From contig CAZKCI010000064.1 in NCBI GenBank assembly GCA_964551475.1, positions 55,635 through 119,634 of the forward strand: a DNA stretch of 64,000 nucleotides, read 5' to 3'. The DNA is from CAZKCI01 sp964551475. Lineage in GTDB: Bacteria > Auribacterota > Erginobacteria > Erginobacterales > CAZKCI01. The notes under the pieces were generated by a model. It worked only from the letters and a program-made list of their open reading frames with translations. It ran no database searches and was not told where the DNA came from. Of the stretch, positions 62,857-64,000 are shown piece after piece. The translations under genes and the position numbers were made by a program. Every line of letters starts with the position of its first letter. Position 1 is the stretch's first letter.

Positions 62857-63711
62857 ATGAACTTCGAACCCTATCTTGATCTCATCCGCCAGGCCCTGGC
62901 CGAGGATGTCGGCGCGGGGGACATCACCACCGAGGCCCTGGTCGAGCCCGGCGAGCAGGCCAGGGCGGCGATGGTCGCCAAGGAGGACCTGATCGCGGCG
63001 GGTCTCCCCCTGGCCGAGCTGGTCTTCCGGGAGCTGGATCCCCATATCCGCTGCGAAACGCCGGCCAAGGAGGGCGCGCGCGTCGAGGCGGGACGGGAGC
63101 TGATGCGACTGGAGGGCGAGGCGCGGGCCATCCTCACCGGCGAGCGGACCGCTCTCAACTTCGTCCAGCGCCTCTGCGGGATCGCCACGCTGACCGCGCG
63201 GGTGGTGAACCGGGCGGGCGTGAAGATCGCCATTCTCGACACGCGCAAGACCACGCCGCTCCTGCGGTCGCTGGAGAAGTACGCGGTCAAGCTGGGCGGG
63301 GGGACCAACCACCGCCGGGGCCTCTACGACGCTCTTCTGATCAAGGACAACCACCTGGCGATCCTCTCCCGCCGCGGGCCGGCGGCCCTCCGCCGGGCGG
63401 TCAAGCTTTGCCGGGAGAAACAGCCCGGCCGCGAGGTCGAGATCGAGGTGAAGGACCTCGCGGAGCTGAAGGAGGCTTTGCGAGCGGGCCCTGAGATCAT
63501 CCTCCTCGACAACTTCACCACCGAGGAGATGGAGCGGGCGGTCGAGATTGTCCGGGGGAAAGCGATGCTGGAGGCCTCCGGAGGCGTCGACCTCAGGAAC
63601 ATCGCCGCCGTGGCCGTGACCGGCGTCGACCGGGTCTCCTTGGGCTGTCTCACCCACTCCGCCCCCGCCGCCGACATCTCGCTCGAGATCGAGCCCGCGA
63701 ACCTCGAATGA
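62857..63711 (+). CDS. nadC: Nicotinate-nucleotide pyrophosphorylase (carboxylating)
   Basis: Quinolinate phosphoribosyltransferase, making nicotinate mononucleotide for NAD. 284 aa: ALAEDVGAGDITTEALVEPG, ILTGERTALNFVQRLCGIAT, ILDTRKTTPLLRSLEKYAVK and GGGTNHRRGLYDALLIKDNH (phosphate and substrate binding), VEIEVKDLAELKEAL, ILLDNFTTEEMERAV and EASGGVDLRNIAAVAVTGVD. nadA and nadB are not in the window. The gene stands alone. Confidence 0.97.
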   Translation: MNFEPYLDLIRQALAEDVGAGDITTEALVEPGEQARAAMVAKEDLIAAGLPLAELVFRELDPHIRCETPAKEGARVEAGRELMRLEGEARAILTGERTALNFVQRLCGIATLTARVVNRAGVKIAILDTRKTTPLLRSLEKYAVKLGGGTNHRRGLYDALLIKDNHLAILSRRGPAALRRAVKLCREKQPGREVEIEVKDLAELKEALRAGPEIILLDNFTTEEMERAVEIVRGKAMLEASGGVDLRNIAAVAVTGVDRVSLGCLTHSAPAADISLEIEPANLE

Positions 63712-63740
63712 CCATCCCCGTCCTTGGCTCGGCGAAGAAG

Positions 63741-63790
63741 TCCACGAATTGACACGAATTTTCACGAATCATTTTCGCTTCGCGGAAAAG
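63741..63790. repeat. CACGAATTGACACGAATTTT words, second locus
   Basis: The run of CACGAATT words is nearly the same as at 19453-19483 after rodZ, followed here by CGCTTCGCGG. It begins 30 nt after nadC. Confidence 0.75.
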
Positions 63791-63898
63791 CAGGATAGGT
63801 TGGCCCTGCGGGTCGGTTGCAATCCATACAGCCCCATTCGATCGTCTGTTATTAAGACTAGCTAGTGTGGTGTCACTAACACTGCTTTACAATAATAC

Positions 63899-63980
63899 TG
63901 TCATTGCGAGGAGCGAAGCGACGAAGCAATCTCTTGGGGCGCAAGCAATTGAGATTGCTTCGCTCTCGCTCGCAATGACA
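63899..63980. repeat. 82-bp TGTCATTGCGAG inverted repeat (MITE-like)
   Basis: TGTCATTGCGAG (63899-63910) and CTCGCAATGACA (63969-63980) are perfect terminal inverted repeats; inside, GAGCGAAGCGACGAAGCAATC and GATTGCTTCGCTC pair imperfectly. This class of intergenic palindrome is widespread in unrelated bacteria. The gap 63791-63898 before it contains nothing I recognise. Confidence 0.85.
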
Positions 63981-64000
63981 AATCCGGACAAGGTATTTCT

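Overview
The window is GC-rich and gene-dense. It comes from a Gram-negative bacterium: an LptE-like lipoprotein, a BamD-like protein, MurJ, an outer-membrane barrel and several lipoproteins are visible. The core genes are bacterial, but three things suggest an anaerobic, fermentative member of a poorly sampled phylum, possibly near the PVC/Omnitrophota/Auribacterota assemblage: a two-subunit ADP-forming acyl-CoA synthetase, an archaeal-type phosphoglycerate-mutase homologue beside hom and lysC, and intergenic DNA packed with repeats. The lineage is inference; no 16S rRNA or marker search was possible.

Layout. 1-7 kb: TPR protein (cut by the window edge), proS, a BtpA-family TIM barrel, a RelE-type toxin-antitoxin pair, two lipoproteins (one with a NADAR domain) and a flavoprotein. 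7-21 kb: the translation and cell-division block nusA-infB-rbfA-nrnA-truB-ribF-rpsO-pnp-ftsK-rodZ-rimO, with an attenuator-like leader in front of nusA and no rimP. 21-28.7 kb: an accessory island with a clear promoter, arsR, an ArsP-type permease, three thioredoxin-fold proteins, a DGC protein, a CcdA homologue, a miniature ArsM remnant and acr3. Gene wreckage flanks it on both sides. 28.7-36.5 kb: a secreted C25 (gingipain-type) protease, a decayed BrnTA pair, a radical SAM-methyltransferase fusion, a small secreted/membrane gene pair and VapBC, embedded in duplicated intergenic repeats. 36.7-53.7 kb: envelope and lipid genes (pgsA, pgpA, bamD-like, lptE, murJ, plsY, gpsA, a GT-C-type protein, an OMP), holA, rpsT, a uridine-kinase-like protein, acdA-acdB, a small K+ channel and a MetE-like protein. 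53.8-63.7 kb: tRNA-Pro(GGG), then the amino-acid block hom-(apgM-like)-lysC-cimA, valS and nadC.

The genes are mostly housekeeping. Aspartate-family and citramalate-route isoleucine synthesis sit together, and phospholipid synthesis is split between pgsA-pgpA and plsY-gpsA. The island looks like an arsenic or organoarsenical export module coupled to extracytoplasmic thiol redox chemistry.

The most unusual feature is the intergenic DNA. Many gaps hold arrays of 7-11 nt words, several arranged as two opposed arms around a short loop, with a different word at different loci. There is also a family of 36-42 bp palindromes centred on CGATCG (CCGATCGG in four of five copies) and several REP-like families. 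In one place (truB) a word array occupies the position where the start codon should be.
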